Source: Aaosphaeria pasadenensis
Lineage: Eukaryota; Ascomycota; Dothideomycetes; Pleosporales
Direction: 5' to 3'
NCBI GenBank assembly: GCA_022813625.1
Contig: JAKLMB010000008.1
Coordinates: forward strand, 124,001 to 188,000
DNA length: 64,000 bases
Under the pieces are notes generated by a model that made no database searches, was not told the origin of the DNA, and saw only the letters and a program-made list of their open reading frames with translations. The stretch's first letter is position 1; each line of letters starts with the position of its first letter. The translations under genes were made by a program, and so were the position numbers. Of the stretch, positions 36,553 to 47,544 are shown in pieces.

Positions 36553-39152
36553 AGGCGCTTTGCTGCTCCTCTTGATCATCGTTGTTGCAAGTTGCTATAG
36601 AGATTACTTCTTAGGTTCGATCCAACTTTCCCCCCAACCCAATCGACATCGATTCTCATCCGTCATGTCCAGATACCCGTGATCCATATAAGTGCGATGC
36701 CCTCCTCAACCAAGGCCAGTGGCTCGAAAGCCCAGACAACAAACCATATACAAAGTGGCAGCCGTCGGGCTGCATGTTCCACGAATACTCGGCGACAGAA
36801 ATAGCGGAATGCAGCCGGGACGGTGACATAACCATTGTTGGAGACTCTACTGTTCGACAGATCTTCTGGGCGCTGGCGAGGAAAATAGAAGACGACGAGG
36901 GATGGGTAGAAGAGGAAAGAAACAAGCCGGATAACCATGGGGACTTGGAGTACTCGAAGGGTGGGGTCCATTTGAAGTTCATCTGGGATCCGTGGCTGAA
37001 CTCCACGGCCATGTTCCGTGAATTGACTTTGCTGGAGGGCGGGGTGGTAAACGAAACAATCGTGAACGACAATGTTCCATCCAATGGGTCATACCTGGAA
37101 ACTGGACCCCGCAGACCCGTTACTATGTTGTTAGGAGGTGGACTGTGGCATGCACGCCACATGGAGAATACTTCTGTCGAAGCGTATTCACAGTCAATTG
37201 ACCGGATTTCTCTGGCACATGACTTCTCGGACTTGCGGACGCTGGCTCAATCTACGGAGGGTATGGGCCCTCAAGTCTTCATTGCACCTGTCATCGAGCC
37301 TTTGTATTATATGCTAAGCCCAGCCCGCCAGAGCACCATCACTCCGGAGAAGATCAGTGCCATGAACGAATACCTAGATCGTCTCTCGAGAGCAGGGTTG
37401 AATGTCGTCTGGAGCTACGCCAAGATGATGAAAGATCAGCCAGCAGCCTATAGCATGAGTGGACTTCACGTCATGGATCCAGTTGCGACGAGGATGGCCG
37501 ATGTCTTGCTTAACCTCCGATGCAATGGCAAAGCGACACAACATTTGACATACCCAGTGAACAAGACGTGCTGTAGTAGCTACAGCTCCCCAAGATGGCT
37601 TTACTTCATCCCGACGTTCGCTCTCTTCGCCCGCCTGGGGTCCATTGTTTTATCCAAGTCCCGCCATTCTGCTCTCTCTGACTCTGGAAAGGGGTCGTTG
37701 CAAGGGGTCACGATTGCAATCCGAGATCTTCTCGTTGTGCTTTTCTTTTGCGTGTTGACCGATAGGACGCACACGCTCGACAAAATTCCCGGCGTTTACT
37801 CGACGCTGGATTATCGGATACTACTGGGAACTATCACTCTTGCCTGTCTATTCACAATTTATCGTGAACCATCTTCTCTGCCGGATTCTCAGGAACGACG
37901 TTTGTCAGAGTTCTCTGGAGGCCCGCGGACCGAGCATCAATTTCTACCACGGGTCCAAGGAGACGAGATTAGGGGATTCATGCAGACCTTTATCCTCATA
38001 TACGGCTTTCTCGGGGCCAGTGATATCCTCGACCTGTACGAGCTATTCCGAGTATGTTTCGCTATGTATCTGTTCCTGCTTGGATATGGCCACACGATGT
38101 ACTTCTTGCAAAAGAGGGACTTTTCTTTTGATCGAGTTGCAACCGTGCTCGTCCGGATGAATCTACTCGCCGTCTGCCTCTCATTCGTCATGAGCCGCCC
38201 TTACCTGTCATACTACTGGGCGCCACTAGTCAGCTTCTGGTTCTTTGTGGTTTATGTTACCATGCGTGTAGTACATTATCGGAACGATTCAGTGGCGTTT
38301 CTAGTCGCCAAAATATTCGTCTCTGCCTTGGCCGTTACTGTAGTAGTATATGTGAAGGGTCCTCTGCACCTAGTATGGCTTATACTCAAGGTATTCTTCC
38401 GAACGGATTTCGTCATAGATGACTGGAGAGGCCATCTTGGGATCGAGACGTATATCGTTTTCGTTGGCATGCTAGCCGCTGTAATTGCTTTCCAGATCGT
38501 GGGCATGTTCGAGACACCGCCAGCGCAGCGAAGCCTCTCGGTCGAAGTCCTTGTGGACTGCTTTGACACTTTCCGACGCCTCTTCGTCTTCTGCGCCCTT
38601 ATCATTGGACCCCTCTTCTGGATAACAGCCCAGTCACATACAAAGAAGAAAGACTATGATTGGTTCATGCCGTTCCTCTCATGGATGCCGGTGGTGTCAA
38701 TTGTAATATTACGGAACTCGTTGCAATTTCTGAGGACCCGCCACTGTAGAGCGTTTGCCTGGGTAGGGCGGATGTCACTCGAGTTGCATCTCCTTTCTCA
38801 GCATATATTCCTCGCTGCAGATGGGCACGGAACGCTTAGTCTAGGACTCGGGGGTGAGAATTTGACGGTTTTGATGGGCAGGTGGAAAGAGCTTGTGCTG
38901 CTGGCCCCGATACTGGTTTGGTGTGCGTGGAAAGTGTCAAAAGGCACAAAGGTCTTGACTGCCAGCATCACTGGACACGCTGGGGATGAGAAAGGGAACT
39001 CGCAAGCTAGAAGTGCTGACCATGACAATGAACTCCCGATACCGAGTACGCAAGGAGCCATGAGGCAAGATGGAATCAGCAGTAAGCTCCGTTCGAAAAG
39101 GACGCTGATAGTGCTGATGTTGGCCATTTGGGTGGCCAAATTATGTACATGA
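36518..39152 (+). CDS. CAS1-domain polytopic O-acetyltransferase (10-TM acyltransferase)
   Basis: Golgi-type multi-membrane enzyme related to Cryptococcus Cas1 and animal CASD1, which add O-acetyl groups to surface sugars. Two exons (36518-36614, 36673-39152) give 858 residues. Exon 1 supplies a signal-anchor helix (GALLLLLIIVVASC, about 13-26). A lumenal SGNH-like domain follows, with the block-I motif VGDSTVRQ (Gly89-Asp90-Ser91) and conserved WQPSGCMFHEYS before it. The second catalytic block is SGLHVMDP with His298, but the residue three before the His is Ser rather than the Asp of the family DxxH motif. A large C-terminal region holds many hydrophobic helices, consistent with the family, and a hydrophilic tail. 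The intron donor GTTCGA is weak, but the junction restores a continuous, conserved-looking N-terminus. Confidence 0.92.
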
Positions 39153-40014
39153 ACAAAAATCGATCATCTCTTTCACAGACCACTGATGATAGATACTACA
39201 TTAGTAATTCGATACATGCAAGATTCCATGGTGGACCTCTTTGGGGCCTAGCGCGCGTGAGGCTGAAAGCGGCCGTGGTGATACTTTGGTCATTTCTTGG
39301 ACATTGTCTCACCATCCTGAGGAGTTTGGACATCCGGATGATCCGTTCGATAGTTAGTCGTTGGTGCCTAGTTCTTTTCTTCTTTGAGGCATGTCCCGCG
39401 TGCCCGCACTATTCTAACATGTGAATGAACCTATTGTGGGAATGTATATGGCGAGGCTGGGTATTGATTGATTGATTGATTGATCACAAGACGTGCATAT
39501 ACTAAAGGTCATAGAGATAATATGGTAAGCCTTGAGTATTTAACAGTGAATACAAACTCAAGAACACATATGAAGTCTTGAAACTATTATATATGTCATG
39601 ACTCAAGGAAGAATAGCAAGAGAAGGAGGAGTTGGTCAATGCCAAGGATGATGTTGATTGGGCTCCGCCAATTTGGACGAATCTGATTGGACGAGGAGGT
39701 AAACGCACTGTTTGATGCCAATGCCATCTGATGCCCCTCTAATTACTCATACGGTCATACATATCTACGGCTTCCATCCCTTCTTCGCTTGCGTTTGATA
39801 CTTCACGCCCTTTTCCCGCCTCTTTTGAGGGCATTTGCTTGCTTCTCCTGTCAAGGGATTTATACCCCATTCCCTCTTTATTATTATCACCTATGAATAT
39901 ATACCCTACCCTATCCTTCTTTCCTGCATTGTTCTCCTGCTCGAATCTGCCCCGCTTACCCTCTCCCCACGAGACCATACTTTCCGGCCGTACATACCTT
40001 GATTGAAATTCACA
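39153..40014. other. intergenic region
   Basis: No gene seen. An ATTG-type short repeat lies near 39464-39483. From 39896 to the next start there is no ATG on the plus strand. Confidence 0.6.
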
Positions 40015-41391
40015 ATGGCGTCCCAAGTATCGACACCGCGGTCAAATTCAAGGTCGCGGTCACACTCACAATCCTCGACAACTAGCGAAGACTCTTCAGA
40101 CACCACCATGCTCGAAACCACACCGCTCACCCCCGTTCGTCCGAGGCCATTGAGCCACAGCAATCCTGTGACACCGGCTGCTCGAACATCAGCGAAGGAC
40201 CCTACATTCTCTCTCCTCCTATCCCTCCCTCGTGAACTGCGGAATCGAATCTACTCCTACGCGCTCATATCCCAGTATCCGTTCTGGTGGCCGAATCCGG
40301 CGCCCGTCAAGCATGATATCTCGCTGGGGCTTCTCACGACCTCCCGCCAGGTGTACGACGAAGCTGCTCCGATCCTGTACGCGAAGACCAAATTCCTCTT
40401 CACACATCCGTCCGACTGCAACATATTCCGCATCATCTCGTCTCCCAAATACTCTGCGCTCATGTCGGCTGTGTACTTCCGATTCCGTGAGAGGGATTTG
40501 AGACTCTGGACGACATACCTGGGGTCGAGGTCGAAGGACCGGTCGCTGGAAGCCGATCTTCCGAAATTGAAGAGTCTATGGATATTCTTGAAGTGCGGCG
40601 CTATCGGGCAGGCGAGCGTGGCGGGAGGTGGCCATCACGGTGTGCAGGGTGGGATTGGCTTGCCGCCGGCATTGGCAGCACAGGTCCATGCCGTCCAGAA
40701 TGCGTTGGGACAACAGGTGCAGGCGCTGCAGCAACAGGTTCAGAATCTGAACCAAGCTATCGCTGCTGCTGCGGGGCAAGGAAATGCGCCTCCGATACAA
40801 CAAGGTCCCTTCCCAGGAGCCCATGCCGGAGATGCGAATCCGGATCACCAAGCACATCCCCCTGTCATGTCGTTCCATCAATTTGCAGCAGCTTTCCCGG
40901 CCCAAGGACAGGCTCACCAGCTACACCACTTACAACAACAGCATCACCATCATCATCACCACCCTCCACCTGGGCAGCCTCACGCACACGGCGTACAGAA
41001 CAACCCCCCGAACATCTCACCGCTTGCGCAAATGGCGCAGCAACACCACCAGCACAACCACGATCCCCAGCACCACCCCCAGCCCCATGGCTCCCAAGGA
41101 AACGGCCAGGACAACGCATTCCACGGGACATTCTACAACTCCTTCTTCCGCTGGGAGCGCGAGCTCGGCCTCGAGAACCTCTGCCTCTCCCTCCAAGAGA
41201 CGCGCCCTGCAGAGGCAGACGTCAAGATCGTGTGCATTATGCGCCTCCCCAAGCCCGAGGTGGGCCGCCTGTGCCGCCTGTACCCCGAGGAGCTGAGCGT
41301 GGACCGGAACGGCGATGCAAGGACCCGGTTCAGGAAGTTGCATGGGGTGGAGGTCAGTCTTGAGATCAGTGGGTTTGATCTCGTTCCGTAG
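40015..41391 (+). CDS. His/Gln-rich protein with F-box-like N-terminal domain
   Basis: Intronless 458-codon frame. I start it at the ATG at 40015 (MASQVSTPRS) because the upstream in-frame extension begins only at TTG. Residues about 1-60 are Ser/Thr/Arg-rich. Residues about 62-85 carry LLLSLPRELRNRIYSYAL, the 'LPxELRxxIY' start shared by many fungal F-box-like (2EXR/DUF7730-type) proteins, followed by the usual LLTTSRQVYDEAAPILY segment. A low-complexity middle (about 210-370) is dense in Gln, His, Ala and Pro, including a run of seven histidines. The C-terminus (about 375-458) returns to an ordered-looking FFRWERELGLENLCLSL block. F-box-like proteins may be SCF substrate adaptors, but function here is not known. 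Confidence 0.75.
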   Translation: MASQVSTPRSNSRSRSHSQSSTTSEDSSDTTMLETTPLTPVRPRPLSHSNPVTPAARTSAKDPTFSLLLSLPRELRNRIYSYALISQYPFWWPNPAPVKHDISLGLLTTSRQVYDEAAPILYAKTKFLFTHPSDCNIFRIISSPKYSALMSAVYFRFRERDLRLWTTYLGSRSKDRSLEADLPKLKSLWIFLKCGAIGQASVAGGGHHGVQGGIGLPPALAAQVHAVQNALGQQVQALQQQVQNLNQAIAAAAGQGNAPPIQQGPFPGAHAGDANPDHQAHPPVMSFHQFAAAFPAQGQAHQLHHLQQQHHHHHHHPPPGQPHAHGVQNNPPNISPLAQMAQQHHQHNHDPQHHPQPHGSQGNGQDNAFHGTFYNSFFRWERELGLENLCLSLQETRPAEADVKIVCIMRLPKPEVGRLCRLYPEELSVDRNGDARTRFRKLHGVEVSLEISGFDLVP

Positions 41392-42014
41392 ATAGGGGAA
41401 TCTCTGTTCCTTGAGTGCGTTGCTTGGTTACTCAGTGGGGGCTTGAGCATGAGCCAGTGGGCCAGCATGTGGGCTTTGAAGGATCTTACTTTTCTTGGAT
41501 ATATACGTAGATTTATGATACCCCTGGATATGGATATGGATATGGCAATATTTATCTTTATTTCGAGATTCGGTCGTCCCAGTTGTACTTTCTCGTCGAC
41601 ACCTTCCTCCTAATAGTTTATCTCCATCTGCACAGCGCCGCTCGTTCTTCCAGAGCGCTCTCTTTGAGCAAAAATGGCGTACTGTGTTACTTTGTAAGTC
41701 CTCAAGCATCACTCACAAGTTAAACGTACTGTCATATCAAAGTGATCAATTACAATTTATTGCATGACATTCTTACAAGAATTTGTATACGCACTCATCG
41801 GCAAACAAGAGCCAGCTTCCCAGCACTTTCTCTTCGAAATGAACAAGAGAAAGTCACACCCAAGAACGCCTAAACACAGATATAAAAAACGGCCGCCCAA
41901 TCCCCAATGACTTCAAACCCTCGCCTCTCCATGCACACACAATTTAGAATTCGAAACACCATCAAAAAACAACCACCGTCCCATCTTACAAAACCCCCTA
42001 CTCCACCCCTCCCC
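41392..42014. other. intergenic region
   Basis: No gene seen. It contains a (GGATAT)3 repeat at 41526-41544 and the presumed 3' flanks of two convergent genes. Confidence 0.6.
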
Positions 42015-42269
42015 TCACAGATACGTCCTCGCCCCCGCAGCGGCAGCCGACGTCAAACTAGGCACAGCACTCCTCCCTTCCATTCGCTCCCTCCCGTGGC
42101 GCGACAGGTCCGCGGGCTTGGTCGTCGCACTGGGCTCCCCGCGACGCAGCGCGTACGAGTACCATGTCTTGAAGCACTCCTTCTGCGCGGCGGGCGGGTA
42201 GCGGACGCCTTTTGCGCGGTGGGCTTGCAGCACGAGGAGGTCGAGGCCGCGGGTTCGTGGGCCGGGCAT
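42015..42269 (-). CDS. small conserved-looking protein, unknown function (84 aa)
   Basis: Compact 84-codon frame with a genuine ATG (MPGPRTRGLDLLVLQAH). The composition is protein-like: a hydrophobic N-terminal helix, RYPPAAQKECFKTWYSYALRRGEPS, then a basic, Ser/Ala-rich tail ending ARTYL. It is GC-rich compared with its AT-richer flanks, as expected for coding DNA. One cysteine and no membrane helix are present. I do not recognise the family and give no function. It could also be an exon of a longer gene, but the upstream DNA (simple GTTT and GGT repeats) shows no further exon. Confidence 0.5.
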   Translation of the reverse strand: MPGPRTRGLDLLVLQAHRAKGVRYPPAAQKECFKTWYSYALRRGEPSATTKPADLSRHGRERMEGRSAVPSLTSAAAAGARTYL

Positions 42270-44582
42270 TGTGGTGGTTGTTTGTTTGTTTGTTTGTTTT
42301 GTGGGGTATTGTTCGGTTCGGGTTCCTGGGATATGGGTTCGGGTGTGTTTGTTGGTGGTGGTGGTTGATATAGAGCGTATTGGAGTTGAAGTTGTGGAGA
42401 AGAAGTTGAATTAAAGGAGATGGATGTTGTGGTAGATATTGTTGTTTTTGAGGTCTTGGGAGATTGAGAGGTATATATACGTGGGTATATCCGATTTATA
42501 TCGACACTCAAAGAGATAAGGCAATGATAGATGCAATTCCCTACGGGACTGATATCGTCACGTGATAGACTTATTCACTGCTCGTCGTGTAGTTTGGTTC
42601 AATGACACAACAACGGATGTTACCCAGTAGTAAGCACTAGAACAAGTTACAGTCCTCGAAATAGAAATAACGAGCAAACCGTGGATCCAGTAACGGCAAA
42701 CCAGGAAAGTCCAACAAGCAGTGTCAAGAAGGGGGCATTCAGCCAGCATTTTATGTTTCGTTCTCCCTTTCTGTCTAACAGACAATGACACGACATGACA
42801 CACAGCGTCTCCGCTTGCTTCGTTCGATCAGCTCAGCTCACCGCTAGAGATGGACATTAGTTAATTGATTTGGATCTCATTCCCCTGCGGCCTGCGGACA
42901 TGGTGTAGTTGTGATGCGTATGAATGGTCGTGCAGTATGGTCTGTGGCGCCCCCAGAGTCCGGGTCTCCAGGTCCCTTTCTCCGCATTTCTCTTGTGCGG
43001 TCCCGTTCGGTTTTCGTAGATTTTACCCTTACGCACATCCTTCCGTACATACATACATTATTATTGGGAGACACAATAACTTTATTGCGCTTATGTTCAC
43101 TTTGCGTCGCGTGTCGTGACTGGAGGAGACGGGGAGGGATGGGGGGGGGGGGGGGGAGTTGAGCATGGGATTGCCTGGCCTGGGATGGGGCCTGGTCGTT
43201 CGTAGATCCTACCGAATGACTATATTATCCCAATACCGACAAGGCGACTTTTCTTAAGCCAACACCATGCTCGAACCAGCACACTCTTGCGAACAAGGCC
43301 AACTCTCTCTTCGCACGTTGCGTCTGCAGAAAGGCCCTGGTTGTGGTGCTGTAGCTTGTCCGTCGCAAAATACTTTCATGTACCATGGCCGCCGCCGCGG
43401 GGTTCCGAATGGGCTGGTCCCTAGTGTTCCAATTGAAACCTCGAAACATGCCTGGGAGGCTAGATAATCTCAGATAACCTTCGAGAGAATGCTCCGGATG
43501 GTCTTTCTCAAAAAGGGTATATTTGGAGAGGGGACTTTGGTTTGGTTGGCTGGCAGAAACGTAAAGTCGGGAACGTTAGGTACGAAGCAGAAACAACGAG
43601 CATGTGCAAAGCAAAGAAGGGCCGTTGATATCCTGGTGCTTCCAACGCACATGCAATAATTCGTATGCGAGATACACACAATCGTCTGATTGAACCTCTG
43701 GCTGTCGTTGCGAGAGTGGTACAAACCCCTCTCCTTCACGAAAATGATATAGAAAGATGGTATACAGCCAATCAGCCAGCGTACACATTACATGAACCCC
43801 GATATGCATCATGCATGATCGGCACCACTTTATCACATCGCTCTCTCTGCCCTCTCCATCAATTCAATCTTATCTATTCGAGCGGGGGTGGGTGTCAATC
43901 GCGTGCTATAAATCGTCGAACGCAGCTCATTCGTTCGGCCCCGACCCGAGTCCAAAACGTGCGTGCCGTGTGTGTAAGCGTGATGTCCTTCCGACTCCAA
44001 TTGATGTTTTGCGGGGGCACTCGATCGTCCGTCCGACCCTTGGACCGGCCGATGCTTATTTATGTTGTGTGACCACGGTTTGGGGACGCAGCGTGCTTGC
44101 TTACGTGCGGTGCAGGAAAGGCGGGGTCTCGTGATTGCTCGCGAGAGGGGATCACGCACGAGGAGGGCAAAGGGGAGTTGAATTGATGTTGGTATTGAGA
44201 TTGGAATTGGTGATTGGATATTTGAATATACATGCAATTTTCTTGATCAGGTGATTTTGATGAATCTCATGATTTAGAGGTCTTTCATAGGTCAAAGTGT
44301 ACTCCGTATACTCTACACTTCATGACTCTATAGATAAGCTATGAGACAACAGTTCTTGTATGGGACCAATATATCATGAGAGTTGCAATGATGGTGAAAT
44401 CATTGGCCACGAGATGTCCTATGTAAGTTGTTGAGCAACCACAACATGCGAACCGAAACCGCGAAATAAACTTGTGACAATGACAATGTCCGATTGTTGA
44501 GAGTAATTGTCCTCACGATGTCACTATTGCGCCAACAACCCTTTATCTATTTCAGATACTCATATGTCAAACACTATTACTG
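42270..44582. other. intergenic region
   Basis: A 2.3-kb gap without a supportable gene. It includes (GTTT)n at 42279-42300, a run of sixteen G at 43141-43156 and an exact TACTCCGTA at 44300-44308. Confidence 0.55.
43141..43156 (+). repeat. poly(G)16 tract
   Basis: Sixteen consecutive G after GGGGAGGGAT. It may form a quadruplex and could be length-variable or a sequencing weak point. Confidence 0.9.
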
Positions 44583-45431
44583 ATGCTCAATGCCGAACAC
44601 TATGCAGCGCTGGTTCCCTCAATTGATACTAACCTTACGTCATGGCATCTTGGTTTAGATATGCGGTTTAGCTTCGAGAGAGATTCATCACGCAACGGAG
44701 CCTATTGGGTGTTTTACCCAACGCCCATCGCTTGGGACAACGCACAAGGCAACACGTTGGAAACACGTACGCCGATTCAAGACGAGACATGTGCTCTCGA
44801 CAGCTCCCAACGGCGTACAGCGGGGGCCCAACCCCCTTCACGAACTGCACGAACCCGTAACAGACGCTCAAGTCTTCTAGTAGTAGCGACGAGGCAACCA
44901 GTTTCGAAACACGACCGTCAAGAGACATTGAATCTACCTGCCAGGCTTTCCAATTCCCACGCTCAAGTCGCCACGCCAAAGACCGTCAAGGCCACCGTCA
45001 CGATCCAGAGACGACAAAGAGCCCCTCAGCACTCGTACGACGAACCGACGATGATGGCCGAACCCATTTCGATCCCCTCTCACCCGACTCTTACTCGTTC
45101 TCCAGGTCGGACTACCAGAACGCGCCAACAGCATGCTGATCCTTTGGTTGCGTCGTCCAAACCGATACCTATCAAGTCGCAGCGGGCACGAGCTCGAGAT
45201 ACACAGGTGGAGGAGGGCCAATCGTCATTGCGTCGGTGTAGAACATGGCTAAGACAGTTTTCAAGACGGTCGTATGAGGAGGAGGATAATGATGATTTAT
45301 TGGTCCTTCAGTGTGGCGATGATGTCGGAGAAGCAGCGTTCATCGAGCGAGGTAAAGATGATCCGGATATCCTTCCTGCGCATACGACGCCGGAGGAGCT
45401 GTATGATAGCTCAATGTGGACTTTCGGTTGA
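44583..45431 (+). CDS. hypothetical protein, disordered and basic (282 aa)
   Basis: Uninterrupted 282-codon ATG frame, clearly longer than any other frame in the non-coding parts of this window (about 160 codons), which is the main reason to call it. The product is rich in Arg, Ser, Thr and Pro through about residue 230, with no predicted fold that I can see. It ends in an acidic segment (EEEDNDDLLVLQCGDD) and TTPEELYDSSMWTFG. There is no signal peptide or membrane helix. I do not recognise the family. The true first exon may lie elsewhere, since the N-terminal 60 residues read less convincingly than the rest. It could be a lineage-specific gene or a chance frame. Confidence 0.45.
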   Translation: MLNAEHYAALVPSIDTNLTSWHLGLDMRFSFERDSSRNGAYWVFYPTPIAWDNAQGNTLETRTPIQDETCALDSSQRRTAGAQPPSRTARTRNRRSSLLVVATRQPVSKHDRQETLNLPARLSNSHAQVATPKTVKATVTIQRRQRAPQHSYDEPTMMAEPISIPSHPTLTRSPGRTTRTRQQHADPLVASSKPIPIKSQRARARDTQVEEGQSSLRRCRTWLRQFSRRSYEEEDNDDLLVLQCGDDVGEAAFIERGKDDPDILPAHTTPEELYDSSMWTFG

Positions 45432-46186
45432 TTTACCTTTCTGTTGTATCTGGAGTTACCTCGAGGGTTCAGTTGGTAATGGTGATAATGAGAGGATTAT
45501 GTTATGTGCTGCTTTCTTATGGATGAGTAGTGTGATGGACTAATGACGTGCTACGGCGACTAATAATACTTGTACGAGTAGTTCCACCTAACAAACCCCA
45601 CATAAGCCACATCAGCCTATCCTTACCAGACCAGGCCAGACCATCTATCGTTCCCTCGTTTACCCTCTCAAGTAGCGGGATGCCGGTTGTAGGGCAAATG
45701 CAGTATCTTGTAAAAGAAGATGCAATAATAGAACTTTGCGATAAACGATGGTGGTGTTGAGGGTCCGAAGTAATCCAGGTACAGTGCGCGAGGCTGCCTG
45801 ACCTGACCTGAGATGAGATGGCATGTGTGCGTATCTAGAGGACAGGCAAGCCGCCTCATGCGTCATGTATCTAGGATACTGGAGAGCGGGCAAGCTTCAA
45901 CCCCACATGATCCATTCTTGTACCATGGCAGGAGTTGATTCCTGTGGACCCAGGCATGCCTCACCTGAAGGCTTAAGATGACCATTATGCCACCCACTAC
46001 CCCTCTTCACATCTCTACTCACTACCTGTATATCCCATAATTATCGCGTGCATCGCATCGCACCGTGTCGCAACATATCGTAACATATCGCATTGCATCC
46101 CAGAACACTGGACACACCGCGCGCAACCGGCTGTGGGCTCATACGTCCGTTGAATTGGTATAGCATCAGATTACTCAACACCACAG
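45432..46186. other. intergenic region
   Basis: No gene seen. The last 197 nt before the next start are ATG-free. A short ACATATCG direct repeat lies near 46074-46090. Confidence 0.6.
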
Positions 46187-47544
46187 ATGGCCCTCCAGTA
46201 TCTGGCCGACGCCAATGGCTGGTTGAGCTTCAACCATAGCACCCCGATACTCTACGTCACAGCCGAAGACGAGGAGTTCGACCTAGAAACATTGCGCGCA
46301 TGGCGGGAAGAGGGCTTCATTGTTAAGTACATACCAATGGGCAAAGGAGGGAAGACATATGTAAATACGCTGCACCACCTCGGAGATGGCATGAGCATCG
46401 GGGAGAGGTATGCGATCGTCGGTATACAACCCATCAACAGCAGTCCGCTGCGCAAAACCTCCGGCGCATATGAAAAGGCTGACAGTGAATACTAGCATTC
46501 GGGGACGCAGCAGCTATATGCCTTGATGTATATTCCGAACCCAAAACCTCGACCTCGAAACTCTGTTCCCTCGTCGCATACTACCCCACCTCGATACCAG
46601 ATCCGACACATCGTATGAGCGCGTCATTCCGGGTGCTCGTACATCTGGCGCATGGCACCGGCCCCTCGGAACCCACCGTCGGCGTCACTAAGAGGCCTGA
46701 GGTACTGGGCATACAAGGAAAGCGGAGGACCGTCCAGAAGCGCATCACTGCGGGCATAGGTGCCGGTGGTCTGCAGTCCAAGATTGCGTACCCCGTGTAC
46801 TCTTACGAAGGAGTTGACCCAGGTTTTGCGGAGCACGACTTGGACGAATATGACCCAGTTGCGGACGCGCTGGCGTGGAGCAGGAGTTTGAGCATGGTCC
46901 GACGCGGATTCGGTGCGGAGGTTGACATCGAGCGCGTGTGGGACCAGAATGAAGAGTGTATGTCCATAGATTGAATCACGCAATTGTGTCCCAAAGGAAC
47001 TCCTTCGCTAACTTACTCTCTAGACAAGTTCCATACGCAGAATGTGGACAAATTGATGGAAACATTCACAGCGGAGCCCACTCCGTTCGTGAATTACACC
47101 CCCACCATGACTGGCGGAATCGGGCAGGAGGATTTGAAGCGATTCTATTCCGAGTACTTTCTTTCAGCTTCACCTCCGTCGTTCCATATGCGACTGGTGT
47201 CACGCACCATCGGCGTCGATCGCATCGTGGATGAGCTATATATCCAATTTAAACATACATGCGAGATGCCATGGATACTACCCGGAATACCGCCAACCAA
47301 GCAGAAGGTGGAGATCGTGGTAGTATCAATTGTGGGTTTGCGGGGTGGGAAGATCTGGCACGAGAGAGTATACTGGGACCAAGCAAGCGTTCTCTTTCAA
47401 GTCGGTCTTTTAGACCCGGAAGAGGTGCCCGAAGACCTAAAGAAAGAAGGGATTGAGATGCTTCCCGTAGCGGGGTCGGAGGCAGCAAGAAAGATCATGG
47501 AGTTCGAGAGCGAAGAGTCGAATGACATGATTGATGATTGGTGA
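46187..47544 (+). CDS. dienelactone-hydrolase-like / SnoaL-like two-domain protein
   Basis: Three exons (46187-46421, 46496-46957, 47024-47544) give 405 residues. The first half (about 1-230) has an alpha/beta-hydrolase layout related to dienelactone hydrolases (ILYVTAEDEEFD, YAIVAFGDAAAICLDVYS, FAEHDLDEYDPVADALAWSRSL). At the nucleophile elbow the sequence reads A-F-G-D-A, so the usual Cys or Ser is a Gly. The second half (about 240-385) is a SnoaL/NTF2-like domain with PFVNYTPTMTGGIG, LVSRTIGVDRIVDE, PGIPPTKQKVE and KIWHERVYWDQASVLFQVGLL. This arrangement is commonly annotated 'carboxymethylenebutenolidase' in fungi. Without the nucleophile, hydrolase activity is doubtful. The first intron is supported by a CTGAC branch site and by removing an in-frame TAG. 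Confidence 0.88.

Noticed and set aside
40578..41363. 261- and 170-codon alternate frames in the F-box-like gene
   Set aside because: Shadows of the Gln/His-rich low-complexity repeat; biased composition only.
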